Source: Acetobacter cibinongensis
Lineage (GTDB): Bacteria; Pseudomonadota; Alphaproteobacteria; Acetobacterales; Acetobacteraceae
Reading direction: 5' to 3'
DNA length: 64,000 nt
NCBI RefSeq assembly: GCF_000963925.1
Contig: NZ_BAMV01000011.1
Location: forward strand, 1 to 64,000
Positions 34,320 to 43,386 of this stretch are shown piece after piece. A program made the translations under genes and the position numbers. The notes beneath the pieces are model-generated. The model ran no database searches. It was not told the DNA's origin and saw nothing but the letters and a program-made list of their open reading frames with translations. The number at the start of each line of letters is the position of its first letter. Within the stretch, counting starts at the first letter, position 1.

Positions 34320-34559
34320 TCAGGCAGAAAGCGGTACGCTGGCCGGAGCGCAGGCTGCCAGATGGGCTGCGTGGCTTTGGGCGATGTGCATTTTTTTCAT
34401 ACGCGCTTCACGCAGCATACACACAACACCGGGAACGCAGTTACCACACTGTGCCTTGCAGCCTTTGGAGGCGTAAATTTCTCTCGGGTGCGTTGCGCCG
34501 CTTTCAACAGCAGCTTCGACATCTTTATGCGTCAGGCGGTTACAAGAGCAGATGACCAT
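34320..34559 (-). CDS. bfd: Bacterioferritin-associated ferredoxin-type [2Fe-2S] protein
   Basis: At 79 residues it is Bfd-sized. Cysteines at the N terminus (ICSCNRLTHKDVEAAV) and in KGCKAQCGNCVPGV give the CxC ... CxxxCxxC arrangement of the Bfd-like [2Fe-2S] fold. Bfd binds bacterioferritin and helps release stored iron. No bacterioferritin gene is adjacent, but dps is close by. A Fur box lies 48-66 bases before the start (34607-34625), consistent with induction during iron shortage. The C-terminal 25 or so residues are Ala/His-rich and less conserved. Confidence 0.87.
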   Translation of the reverse strand: MVICSCNRLTHKDVEAAVESGATHPREIYASKGCKAQCGNCVPGVVCMLREARMKKMHIAQSHAAHLAACAPASVPLSA

Positions 34560-34606
34560 TCAGATCGTCCCGTTCTTAAAGTGGCGTGCATTCTTCATAT
34601 AGGGAC

Positions 34607-34625
34607 AATGAGAATTATTCGCAAT
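34607..34625. promoter_or_regulatory. Fur box upstream of bfd
   Basis: AATGAGAATTATTCGCAAT resembles the Fur operator. It matches 15 of 16 bases of the site before the siderophore receptor at 3524-3542. Position fits the bfd promoter (minus strand). Confidence 0.7.
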
Positions 34626-34745
34626 AGCCTGAAGTGGGGTATGGCCCTCAATTTGATTAAAAACACGTTACAGGCGGGAAGCCTGCACGCTGTCACGGGG
34701 CTCACGGCTGGCAAAAGTGGAGGCGCAGTGACCTATGCCACTGTT

Positions 34746-35219
34746 TTAAGGGGAAGAAACGGGTTCGGAGGCGCGGTGGCGATGGATGGGGAACAGAATA
34801 TCGTAAGCCAGATTGAAGAAAAAAGCATACACAAGATAAAAAAGGGCAATGGAAAAGCTCATATAAAATGCTTCAACGAGCGAAATTTTTAAATAAAGAG
34901 CAATGGCAGGCAAAAGGACAACCTGTAATCCGGCTTCAAAAAGCAATGTATGAACAATGCGAACGAGAAGTGTTTTGACGGTTTTGCCCGTAAAGTGCTG
35001 TAACAGATGATCAAAGCCGAGGTTATAGAGGTAGTTCCACACAACTGCTGTCACGGCACTCCCAACGCCAATGACACCCATAGTTTCCGTCTTGAGGCCA
35101 AAGAGGTGAGACCCTGTTGGGATGACGAGCGCCAATGCAAGGCATTCAAACAGGAGAGCATGACGGACGCGGTCTGGTGTGGAGCGCATGGGCGGAGGTG
35201 TCAGGTCAGAATTAGTCAT
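34746..35219 (-). CDS. PACE-family multidrug/biocide efflux protein
   Basis: A 157-residue membrane protein with four hydrophobic segments arranged as two bacterial transmembrane pair (BTP) repeats. Each repeat starts with an Arg-x-x-His/Phe-Glu signature (RVRHALLFECLALALVIP and RIVHTLLFEAGLQVVLLP). Each is followed by a second helix with WNYLYNLGFD or FNLAYDILFP. This is the layout of the proteobacterial antimicrobial compound efflux (PACE) family, including AceI, which exports chlorhexidine and polyamine-like cations. It is transcribed alone. The export substrate in this organism is unknown. Confidence 0.88.
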   Translation of the reverse strand: MTNSDLTPPPMRSTPDRVRHALLFECLALALVIPTGSHLFGLKTETMGVIGVGSAVTAVVWNYLYNLGFDHLLQHFTGKTVKTLLVRIVHTLLFEAGLQVVLLPAIALYLKISLVEAFYMSFSIALFYLVYAFFFNLAYDILFPIHRHRASEPVSSP

Positions 35220-35580
35220 AGCGGAACTTTAGTCTGCTCGTACGGAAAGAAAACCCATATCCCCTAACCAATTGTATGATAAAAAGAATGAGATTACTGC
35301 TTTGGTGAGCGGTTTGGTATTTGGCAAGCAAAAACAATGTTTGCTTGTTTTTAATATTAAGTTAAAAGTTGATTTGTAATCCAGATATAACATGTTGCAA
35401 TAGTCAACTTCATTTACATTAAAAATCCCTTGTTTTTATTGACTTCAGAAGGCTTTTTGCCCTGATTTTTTGGCTCGTAATGCTTTACAGCGTTTGCGCC
35501 ACATGCGACTGTGCGGCTGAATGGTTATGGCTCCAGTTTGCTCTGGGTAAATAGATTTTTTGGAACGCACGGACAATTTT
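35220..35580. other. AT-rich gap before the glycosyltransferase island
   Basis: About 360 bases with no credible gene. It contains a terminator-like hairpin on the plus strand at 35325-35352 (CAAGCAAA / TTTGCTTG plus TTTTT) with no plus-strand gene before it. The AT-rich stretch near 35350-35450 may be the promoter of the glycosyltransferase gene. It could also harbour a small RNA. Confidence 0.35.
35325..35352 (+). terminator. Orphan terminator-like hairpin
   Basis: An 8-bp stem CAAGCAAA / TTTGCTTG with a 7-base loop and five T, on a strand without an upstream gene within 300 bases. It may end an unannotated small RNA or be incidental. Confidence 0.45.
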
Positions 35581-36597
35581 ATGGCAGCTCTCAAAGAGAA
35601 CAACACGGTGTTACCAGAAACGTGGAAAGATCAGCGGGTTCTGGTGTGTAGTGGTGGCCGGTATGAATCTCAGGCGAATGCCCAGATTCGTGAGTCCATC
35701 ATGGACGGCTGGGCCGAGTGCTTTGGCGATGATAACGTGACGGCTGTTCATATTAGTGGTGCAGCCGCCTCCATTGCACGACTCAAGCCAACCATTGTTT
35801 TTGCCATTGGTTCCTACCTGCCGGAGAGCACCTATTTTGGTGAAGTCTGCCGCGAAGCCAAAAAAATTGGTGCAACCACTGTTTTCTGGGCCACAGAAGA
35901 CCCCTACGAGCAGGATGCCAACTACCGCATTGCCGGTGATTTTGATGTCGTGTTTTCCTGTGACCGCTGGGGGCATAATTTTTACCTGCGTGACCGGGTT
36001 TTCCATCTTCCCTTGGCTGCCAGCCGCAAGCTGCATTACGCGCCACTGACGGGTGAAGCTGACCGTACGATTGACGTGCTGTTCTGTGGGGTTGCCTTTA
36101 CAAGCCGTAAGGACATTGTTCGCACGCTGCTGCCAAGCCTGCGTCGGTTGAATGTCCGGATTATCGGGCCGGGTTGGGGTGAATTCGGGGTTGGTTTTTC
36201 TGATGCCCGTATTGAAAAAGCTCAACTTGTTGAATTGTATCAGCGCTCCAAACTTGTGCTGAACCTTGGTCGTTCGCTTCATTTTGAAAACAAGCGCTTT
36301 ATGGTGTCACCTTCAACGCCAGGACCGCGTACGTTTGAAGCTGCGGCAGCCGGTGCGTTTCAGGTCTTCCACGAAGATACGTATGAGCTGCGGCGGTATT
36401 ATACAGCGGAAGAAATCCCCACTTTCTCCAACAAGCGCGATTTTGACAAATTGATTGAAACCTATTTGCAGGCACCCGAAAAGCGTGCGGAAGCAACCAA
36501 GCGTGCACAGGCCCGTACGTTATCTGACCATACCTATGGTAATCGTATTCAGGACGTGGTGAAAATTCTGCAGGAACAGGGCTTTATGGCTGCTTAA
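35581..36597 (+). CDS. CgeB-like glycosyltransferase
   Basis: A 338-residue cytoplasmic protein resembling CgeB-type (GT-B fold) transferases. The N-terminal half has RVLVCSGGRYESQANAQIRE and VFWATEDPYEQDANY, a motif also seen as WTFEDPFMKDFN in the third island gene. The C-terminal half has VLFCGVAFTSRKDIV, LNLGRSLHFENKR and TPGPRTFEAAAAGAFQV, which fit a nucleotide-sugar-binding domain. I use the ATG at 35581; an earlier in-frame TTG at 35560 has no better ribosome binding site. It is the first gene of the island and about 140 bases before the next. The sugar and acceptor are unknown. Confidence 0.78.
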   Translation: MAALKENNTVLPETWKDQRVLVCSGGRYESQANAQIRESIMDGWAECFGDDNVTAVHISGAAASIARLKPTIVFAIGSYLPESTYFGEVCREAKKIGATTVFWATEDPYEQDANYRIAGDFDVVFSCDRWGHNFYLRDRVFHLPLAASRKLHYAPLTGEADRTIDVLFCGVAFTSRKDIVRTLLPSLRRLNVRIIGPGWGEFGVGFSDARIEKAQLVELYQRSKLVLNLGRSLHFENKRFMVSPSTPGPRTFEAAAAGAFQVFHEDTYELRRYYTAEEIPTFSNKRDFDKLIETYLQAPEKRAEATKRAQARTLSDHTYGNRIQDVVKILQEQGFMAA

Positions 36598-36737
36598 GTG
36601 AGATGTGCATTTTGGTGAGGTTGCTTGGTCTAACAGCCTCACCCGGTGCATCAAGGCACGGGGAGTGGTGGGGATCTGCCCTGTGTTGGTCAAGCCACGA
36701 GAATTCAGGTCTCACTAGTTAACTGCGGGCAGCAAGA

Positions 36738-39701
36738 ATGTCTTTGTCTAAGATGAGTAAGAAGATCGACTGGGCAGCGTTTGATCTTGAATGGTACAAA
36801 AAACGGTACCAGCGCGTCCTGTCGTTTTTTAATCTGGTAGAAGACGAAGCTGTTCGTGATTTTTACGATCAAAAAGGGGCCGCTCTTAAGCACTCCCCCA
36901 ATCCTTTTTTTGACGAAGCCTGGTACCTGATGCGCTACCCTGCGGTGCAGGACCTTATAGCCGCAGGTGAGTTCAAAACGGGGTTTGACCACTACCAGAG
37001 GGTTGGATTCTGGGCGCATAATCCTCATTGGTTGTTTGACGAAGACTATTATCGGCGTACGTTTCTGGACTTCTCGCGGGAGAAGCTGGAAGAAAGCGGT
37101 ATCCGGAACGGGTATGACCATTACCTGAATCAAGGCAGCCGTTTGCTCTGCCCCTCTTCCATGTTTTTTGACCCCTCCTTCTTCTTGCAGGAAGTGCCAG
37201 ATTTTTCGTTTGATACGGAAGAAGGGCCTTACGTTACCTTGTTGCGGTCCATGCCGGACCGCAGCTTATATTCCAAGCGTCTTTCCTGGTATTTTGACCC
37301 GGAATGGTACGTGGAAAACTATCCTGAAGTTCAGACAGATGGCCCACTGTGGTATGGTCCGCTCCATCATTATCTGGCTAATTCTGAGCCTGAAAACTAT
37401 GATCCGAACGCCTATTTTTCAGAAAAATTTTACGCACAGGCGTACGAAGATGTGGCCGGTGCGGTCAAACACGGTGCGTTCCGGAACTGCTATGAGCATT
37501 TCGTAAAATGCGGCCAGTATGAACTGCGCCAGCCTGCTGTTGACGTGAAATTGCGTGCTTATGCGGATAATCCTAAAGTAAAAAGCGAAGTTGCGGCTCA
37601 AACATATCCAAGCTTTTTTGTGCATTACATGGCGCATGGCGGTATAGTGGAAGAAACAGGCTACACACCCGAGGAAATAGAATTTATTTCCAAAAATGTT
37701 TATCAGAGCATGTGCCGCGTTCGTTTGCCTTTGTTGCTGCGTGCCAATCTGAGCTTTGCTTATGAAAAGCCGGATCTGAGCGTCATCATGGTGGTGCACA
37801 ACAATTTTGCTATGACCATGACGGCGCTTGGGTCTCTGCGTCAGAATTATACAGGCCAGATTCAGGTCATTCTTGTTGATTCGGGCTCTTCTGATGAAGT
37901 GCGGCATATTGAAAACTATGTTCAAGGGCTGGATGTTATCAGAACGCTCGGGAACGTGGGTTTTCTGGCCGGATGTAATGAAGCGCTGGAATTTGTAAAA
38001 GCTGACTACACGCTTTACCTCAACAACGATCTTGAGCTGATGCCCCATGCTATTGAGGCCGCTCTCGCACGCTTTGCGAAAGAGCCGCAGACTGGCGCTG
38101 TTGGCGCCAAGCTTGTTCGCACAAATGGTCTGCTGCAGGAGGCCGGGTGCTCAGTCTGGCGTGATGGCTCTGTCAGTGGCTATCTGCGTGACCAGTTGCC
38201 GGATGTGCCAGAAGCCAATTACGTTCGGTCTGTTGATTTCTGCTCCGGTGCCTTCCTGCTTGTGCAGACCAAATTGTTGAAGGACCTGTCCGGTTTCGAT
38301 CCCGACTATGCGCCAGCATATTTTGAGGAAACAGACCTATGTGTCCGGATTAACCAACTGGGGTTGGACGTTGTGTATGACCCGGCAGTGGTCGTGCTAC
38401 ACTATGAATATGGCACATCAGGTACGCTGGAAAGCAACCAGATGATGTTAAGAAACCAGCAGAAGTTCATAGAGAAAAACCGCTCTTATCTGGAAAACCG
38501 TCCCGTAAGGCAGGCTAACCAAGTCTTGCACGCGCGGTCTGCCTATCCTGCGACAAAGCGCGTGTTAGTGATTGAGGATTTTCTGCCGTTCCGCCATCTG
38601 GGGTCAGGCTTTACCCGCTCCAATGATATTATTACGGCAATGGTCAACTGCCTTGGGTGCCATGTAACCGTCTATCCGGTTTTCCGGCCTATGGGCGTTA
38701 TTGAGGACACTTATACCGGCTTTCCCGACCGTGCAGAGGTCATGTGGAACAAGGGTATGGAAGATCTGGCAGGCTTCCTGAAGTCGCGCCCCGGATATTA
38801 TGATGTAATCTGGATGGCCCGCACCCATAATGCTGAGCGTCTTGCGCCCATTCTTTCTGAATGTTCCGGGGCTCTGGCGGGATGTTCCGTGGTTCTGGAT
38901 ACAGAAGCCGTTGCAGCCGGACGTGAATTGCAGAAGTGGGCGCTCCGCGGTGAGCAGCCACAGCACACCTTGGAAGAAATGCTCCAGAAGGAATTCCGTG
39001 CAGCAGGGGTTGCGCGCAAATTTGTGGCCGTGAACGAGCGAGATGCAGCAACCCTGCGCCGTCTTGGCATGGAGGATGTGAGTGTTCTGGGGCACCTTCA
39101 GCAGGCGCATACAGCGGCACCAGGGTACGACGCCCGCAAGGATATTCTGTTTGTGGGGGCTGTGCATGACAAGGATTCACCAAACCTCGACTCTCTGATC
39201 TGGTTTGCAAATGAAGTCTTGCCGTTGCTGGATGGTAAATTGCCTGATGCAGTCAAGTTCAGGGTCTGTGGTTTTGTAAATCCCGAGATTGATCTGAAAA
39301 AACTTCTGCCGCACCCCCGTGTGGATGTTGTGGGTCGGGTCGACAGCGTAACACCGTATTACGACAGCCATCGGGTTTTTGTAGCACCGACCCGCTTTGC
39401 TGGCGGCATTCCCTACAAGCTGCATGAGGCAGCCGCACACGGTGTGCCCATCGTTGCCTCCAGTATCCTGTGTGATCAGGTTGGCTGGCAGAGTGGGCAG
39501 GACCTTATGGCAGCAGAAACAGGGCGCGCCGCAGCATTTGCGGACGCCATCCTTCGCCTGTATCAGGATAAAGACCTGTGGGAGATGGTGCAGCAGAACG
39601 AGTTGCGCCGTATTGCTCAGGAAAATCAGCCTGAGGCGTATATTAAGACAATACAACACATTCTTGCAGCACCTAAGGGGTCAGCATGGCACTCCTGTTG
39701 A
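36738..39701 (+). CDS. Giant repeat-bearing bifunctional glycosyltransferase (GT2 plus GT4-like)
   Basis: The protein has 987 residues. Residues of about 10-270 are six tandem repeats of about 45 residues, each with an FDxxWY start, a YPxV core and a GxxxxHY end (for example FFDEAWYLMRYPAVQ, YFDPEWYVENYPEVQ). A GT2 domain follows (about 340-600), with LSVIMVVHNNFAMTMTALGS, a LYLNNDLELM metal-binding motif and CSGAFLLVQ. A C-terminal GT4-like domain (about 610-980) includes ILFVGAVHDKDSPNLDSL and IPYKLHEAAAHGVPIVAS. It probably adds two or more sugars to a surface glycan or glycoprotein. The repeats may bind the acceptor chain; that function is inferred. Starts MSLSKMSKK at 36738. Confidence 0.84.
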   Translation: MSLSKMSKKIDWAAFDLEWYKKRYQRVLSFFNLVEDEAVRDFYDQKGAALKHSPNPFFDEAWYLMRYPAVQDLIAAGEFKTGFDHYQRVGFWAHNPHWLFDEDYYRRTFLDFSREKLEESGIRNGYDHYLNQGSRLLCPSSMFFDPSFFLQEVPDFSFDTEEGPYVTLLRSMPDRSLYSKRLSWYFDPEWYVENYPEVQTDGPLWYGPLHHYLANSEPENYDPNAYFSEKFYAQAYEDVAGAVKHGAFRNCYEHFVKCGQYELRQPAVDVKLRAYADNPKVKSEVAAQTYPSFFVHYMAHGGIVEETGYTPEEIEFISKNVYQSMCRVRLPLLLRANLSFAYEKPDLSVIMVVHNNFAMTMTALGSLRQNYTGQIQVILVDSGSSDEVRHIENYVQGLDVIRTLGNVGFLAGCNEALEFVKADYTLYLNNDLELMPHAIEAALARFAKEPQTGAVGAKLVRTNGLLQEAGCSVWRDGSVSGYLRDQLPDVPEANYVRSVDFCSGAFLLVQTKLLKDLSGFDPDYAPAYFEETDLCVRINQLGLDVVYDPAVVVLHYEYGTSGTLESNQMMLRNQQKFIEKNRSYLENRPVRQANQVLHARSAYPATKRVLVIEDFLPFRHLGSGFTRSNDIITAMVNCLGCHVTVYPVFRPMGVIEDTYTGFPDRAEVMWNKGMEDLAGFLKSRPGYYDVIWMARTHNAERLAPILSECSGALAGCSVVLDTEAVAAGRELQKWALRGEQPQHTLEEMLQKEFRAAGVARKFVAVNERDAATLRRLGMEDVSVLGHLQQAHTAAPGYDARKDILFVGAVHDKDSPNLDSLIWFANEVLPLLDGKLPDAVKFRVCGFVNPEIDLKKLLPHPRVDVVGRVDSVTPYYDSHRVFVAPTRFAGGIPYKLHEAAAHGVPIVASSILCDQVGWQSGQDLMAAETGRAAAFADAILRLYQDKDLWEMVQQNELRRIAQENQPEAYIKTIQHILAAPKGSAWHSC

Positions 39702-39829
39702 GCATCGTCATGCATCGTGACCAGTACTGACGTCATATCATGCCAGTTTATTTTGTGACTGGCACATTGTGGTTTATTCCGTGCCTGAACGTGGCGCGCA
39801 ACAGGGTTTAGAAGGCAGCAGAAGATCAA

Positions 39830-42800
39830 ATGGCCATAATCTACAACACGAACTATACGCATAATCCCAACTCTTACCTGACATTGGCAGTAGAGCGTGC
39901 GGCACGCGCCATTCTGGGGGATGATCAGGTTGTTGTGGCCGATAACCATGATCTGGGCGAGCTGGCTGCCAAAGGCGAGCACCAAACCCTGATCTGCCTT
40001 GATGCACAGCGCATTAATGTGCCGCTGCTACAGCGTATGCGTCCTGCTTTCAAAACCATGATTTTGTGGACGTTTGAAGATCCTTTCATGAAGGACTTTA
40101 ACGCTGCAAATGCTGGCCTGTTTGATTACGTTTTCACAAACGACCCTTCCTGCGCGGATGCTTACGGCCATAAAGGCCATTATCTGCCTTTGGCTGCGTC
40201 TCCTTCTCTGCACGATCGTAAAATCAAAACACTGGAAGAGCTGGATTACGACATCTTCTTTGCGGGGACGATGTGGCCTAACCGTGTGGAAACACTCCGT
40301 CACGTTATTGCAGCTTTCCCGCAGGCCCGTCTGAAACTCATCTGCCCAGGTAACGAATACCTGCCACCTCTGCCGTCAGATCTGGCTGAACTGGCTATTC
40401 AACGCCCGGTCAGCCACGAAGCTTTCGTGGATTTTGCGAACGCCAGTGCTGTTACGCTGACCATGTTCCGTGATTACGCCAGCCATGGTGATACCAGCCA
40501 GGCAACAGCGCCGGGTCCGCGTTTCTATGAGCTGGGTCTTGCAGGAACGGCACAGGTTATTGAAGCGCCTGAAGCTATGGACAGCAAATACTTTGACGAT
40601 GTCAAAGGGATTGCGCTGGCGCGGCATGTAGGGGGCGTTATTGCAGCCATTGACGGCTTTCTGAACAACCCGTCACTGCGCCGCCGTGCAGCTCAGGCTG
40701 CCAAAAAATCCGTTCAGGAAAAACACCTGTACGAACACCGCCTGCGCACCATGATTGACATTACAGGGGCTGACTTCGGGCGTCGTCCGGCTCCCGCCCC
40801 GGTAGATACTAAGCGCCGCCTGCGTGTGCTGATGTGCACCCATTCCACAAAATATGAAGCAGCCTGGGGTGGTGTTGAAGTTTATCAGGAAACTTTGTGC
40901 AACCTGCTGGGCCGTGAAGTTGACTTCTATTACTGGCTGCGTCGCGGGAACCATTGCCGCCTGCTGACAGCCGATGGTGAAGAGGTTGAACGCTTTGATG
41001 TGCCAGAAGTAGGCTGGACAGACGCCATGTGCGATGGGCCGGAAGAAATGGCCTTCTCAAACGTTATCAGCCATTACAACATGGACGTGGTGCATTTCCA
41101 GCATCTTGGCCACCATGCGCTCTCTCTGCCTATTATTGCCAAAGCGTGTGGTGCCGGGGTTGTTTTCTCAGCACATGATTTCTGGCTGATTTCTTCCCGC
41201 TACAACCTGCTGGACCAGAGCTTCCATTATGATGAAGAACTGGTGAAATCTGTTGTTGCCTATGACATCATCCTGAAAAACGCGGAAAATGTGGAATATG
41301 GTGGTGAGCAGACGCGTCGTGCGTTTGTGGCCCTCATGCTGCACTCTGTTGATGCGCTGCTGTTTGGCACGGAACATTCCTACAATCTGATCAGCGAGAT
41401 CTATCCGATTGTAAAAGAGAAGAAATGCGCCATCATGGGCATTCCTTCCCCGGAAAGCACGTTGCCGGTTGCACGGAAAGAGTATGCTCCGCTGGATGGT
41501 CGTAAGCTTGGGGTAGCCATTGTTGGCAACTTCCTGCGTACCAAAGGTGCCGACACCATCCTCAACCTGATTGAGATTGCTCACCCGGATCACTTCCAGT
41601 TCCATATTTTCGGTGCTGTGCACCCAGAATACAAACAGGTTCTGGCGGATCTTAACCGTCTGAATGTGACCGTCCATGGTCAGTATTCCATGGGCGACAC
41701 AGATGCCCTGAAAGTGGCAGACGTTGCGCTCAATCTGAGTATCTGGCCGGAAACATATTGTATTTCCCTGTCTGAAGCATGGCAGAATGGCCTACTACCG
41801 ATTGTAACAGACGTTGGCGCTTTGCATGATCGTGTTGAAGATGGCGTCAATGGCTTTAAAGTGCCCATTAACAGTCCTTCTGTTGTGTTGGCACGTCTGG
41901 AACTTCTGCTTGCTTCCGAGCCGCTTCGCCGCACAATGATGAGCAACATCACGCCAGCACTCTGGACGGATGGTCAGGCTTACGGTCAGGAGCTTTTTGA
42001 AATCTACAAAGAAACTGCGCCGTACACGCGTCTTGGTTTCTCTGAAATGCAGATTGATGCTGGTCAGGTACACTTGTTGCCGCATGCGTCCTGGCGCCAC
42101 CAGGCTCCGCCTCGCCACATCTTCGATCCACCAACAGTGCGCGACGTGGCAGTGGAACTGCCCGAGCCAGTTTCCGACTGGTTCGCCATTCAGGATGCCG
42201 AATATTATATTGACGATATCTGCCACCACGTTTTCGCGGAAAGCGAACTGTCAGACTTTGAAGAGGCTTACGAATTCCATATTCGTGGCTGGCACATGGT
42301 GCCGCGTGTCAGTGCCTCCGGTAACCTTTATACCGTTCTGATTGGTGGTAATGACCAGCCTGTTATTTTCCTGCCTTGTATCCGTGAGTCCCGTCCGGAC
42401 GTGTTGAGTATTTACCCAGATGCACCGCGCCGCTCCGGGTTTGCCGGGCAAGTTGCATTGCGTGGCAAGTGGTGTGAAGGCACCTTCCGTGTGGGGCTTA
42501 TCAACGTTATAAATGGTCGTGGCAGCTTTGCCCTGACACCGTTCCAGATTAAGGTGGATGGCGGCAAGATTGTTGAAATCCTGCAAAGCAAGCCTTCCAA
42601 CCTGCGTGTAATGTCTGACTTCCGCCGTATTGCCCATCAGGATGGGCAGTTGCGTGGTGTTAAGCTGGTGCAGGCTGGTAAACGGGCGCTGGAAATCTAC
42701 CGTGGTGGTGATCTGGAATATTACATTGATGAATGCACGGGCCTGATTGGCAACCCGCCGCGTGAAGTCAATAAAAATAGCCTGTACCTGAGTGGCTGGG

Positions 42801-43180
42801 CCTTCCTGCACAATCTGCGTGCTGCCGGACAGCTGTTTGTAGCCTGCGTGGCGGAAGCGGAAGATGAAATCTTCTTCTTCGGTACTGAACGTGGTGTGCG
42901 GAGTGACGTAAGCGGAGTATTCTCCGATGCGCCGCTGTGCGTCGGGTTTGAGGCCGATATCATCTTCAAGTCTGGCTTCCCGAAAGCGCTTAAGGGCGAT
43001 TATCGGATATGCCTTGTTAATACAGTGAATGACCAGATTGGTATTCGACCGCTCGATGTTGTTGTGACGCTGGATAATAACACGGTCAAAACCATCGAAA
43101 GCCGTGAAGTCTCTCCGAAAGTGGCAGAGCACATCACAGCAATGTTGGTTGATAGTTTGAAGAAAAGTGCCGCAGCGTAA
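39830..43180 (+). CDS. Triple-domain glycosyltransferase with duplicated C-terminal module
   Basis: A protein of 1116 residues. Residues 1-325 form a CgeB-like domain (WTFEDPFMKDF, APGPRFYELGLAG). Residues of about 326-735 are a second, GT4-like transferase (VLMCTHSTKYEAAWGGVEVYQETL, VVFSAHDFWLISSRYN, EAWQNGLLPIVTDVGALHD). The last third consists of two related beta-rich units that both start EYYIDD/EYYIDE: about 792-963 and 964-1116, with shared IRGW/LSGW, SRPDVLSIYPDAP / RSDVSGVFSDAP and GFAG/GFEA motifs. The tail may hold carbohydrate. It lies 128 bases after the repeat-bearing gene. A good terminator follows. The fused transferases suggest consecutive glycosyl transfer steps. Confidence 0.82.
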   Translation: MAIIYNTNYTHNPNSYLTLAVERAARAILGDDQVVVADNHDLGELAAKGEHQTLICLDAQRINVPLLQRMRPAFKTMILWTFEDPFMKDFNAANAGLFDYVFTNDPSCADAYGHKGHYLPLAASPSLHDRKIKTLEELDYDIFFAGTMWPNRVETLRHVIAAFPQARLKLICPGNEYLPPLPSDLAELAIQRPVSHEAFVDFANASAVTLTMFRDYASHGDTSQATAPGPRFYELGLAGTAQVIEAPEAMDSKYFDDVKGIALARHVGGVIAAIDGFLNNPSLRRRAAQAAKKSVQEKHLYEHRLRTMIDITGADFGRRPAPAPVDTKRRLRVLMCTHSTKYEAAWGGVEVYQETLCNLLGREVDFYYWLRRGNHCRLLTADGEEVERFDVPEVGWTDAMCDGPEEMAFSNVISHYNMDVVHFQHLGHHALSLPIIAKACGAGVVFSAHDFWLISSRYNLLDQSFHYDEELVKSVVAYDIILKNAENVEYGGEQTRRAFVALMLHSVDALLFGTEHSYNLISEIYPIVKEKKCAIMGIPSPESTLPVARKEYAPLDGRKLGVAIVGNFLRTKGADTILNLIEIAHPDHFQFHIFGAVHPEYKQVLADLNRLNVTVHGQYSMGDTDALKVADVALNLSIWPETYCISLSEAWQNGLLPIVTDVGALHDRVEDGVNGFKVPINSPSVVLARLELLLASEPLRRTMMSNITPALWTDGQAYGQELFEIYKETAPYTRLGFSEMQIDAGQVHLLPHASWRHQAPPRHIFDPPTVRDVAVELPEPVSDWFAIQDAEYYIDDICHHVFAESELSDFEEAYEFHIRGWHMVPRVSASGNLYTVLIGGNDQPVIFLPCIRESRPDVLSIYPDAPRRSGFAGQVALRGKWCEGTFRVGLINVINGRGSFALTPFQIKVDGGKIVEILQSKPSNLRVMSDFRRIAHQDGQLRGVKLVQAGKRALEIYRGGDLEYYIDECTGLIGNPPREVNKNSLYLSGWAFLHNLRAAGQLFVACVAEAEDEIFFFGTERGVRSDVSGVFSDAPLCVGFEADIIFKSGFPKALKGDYRICLVNTVNDQIGIRPLDVVVTLDNNTVKTIESREVSPKVAEHITAMLVDSLKKSAAA

Positions 43181-43210
43181 ACATAGAGTGACCAAGGCGT
43201 GAAAAAGAGT

Positions 43211-43248
43211 TCCTATTGTGCTCTACTTGAGTGCAATAGGACTTTTTT
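43211..43248 (+). terminator. Rho-independent terminator in the glycosyltransferase island
   Basis: TCCTATTG pairs with CAATAGGA, with an inner CTC/GAG pairing, then ACTTTTTT. It lies about 30 bases after the 1116-residue gene. Confidence 0.72.
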
Positions 43249-43386
43249 CATTTGAACAAATAAGACATCTTTAGACATTTGTGGCATTGTCTGTGAGAGT
43301 GATGTAGCAATACTGTAAGCGTCGCAAAATGAGGTTTCATCTCATATTAAGAGCAAGCAGCGGTTGCGAGACGGGATAGTAGTCAG

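Noticed and set aside
42251..43195. 314-codon frame antisense to the 1116-residue glycosyltransferase
   Set aside because: It mirrors the sense gene and has no recognised protein pattern.
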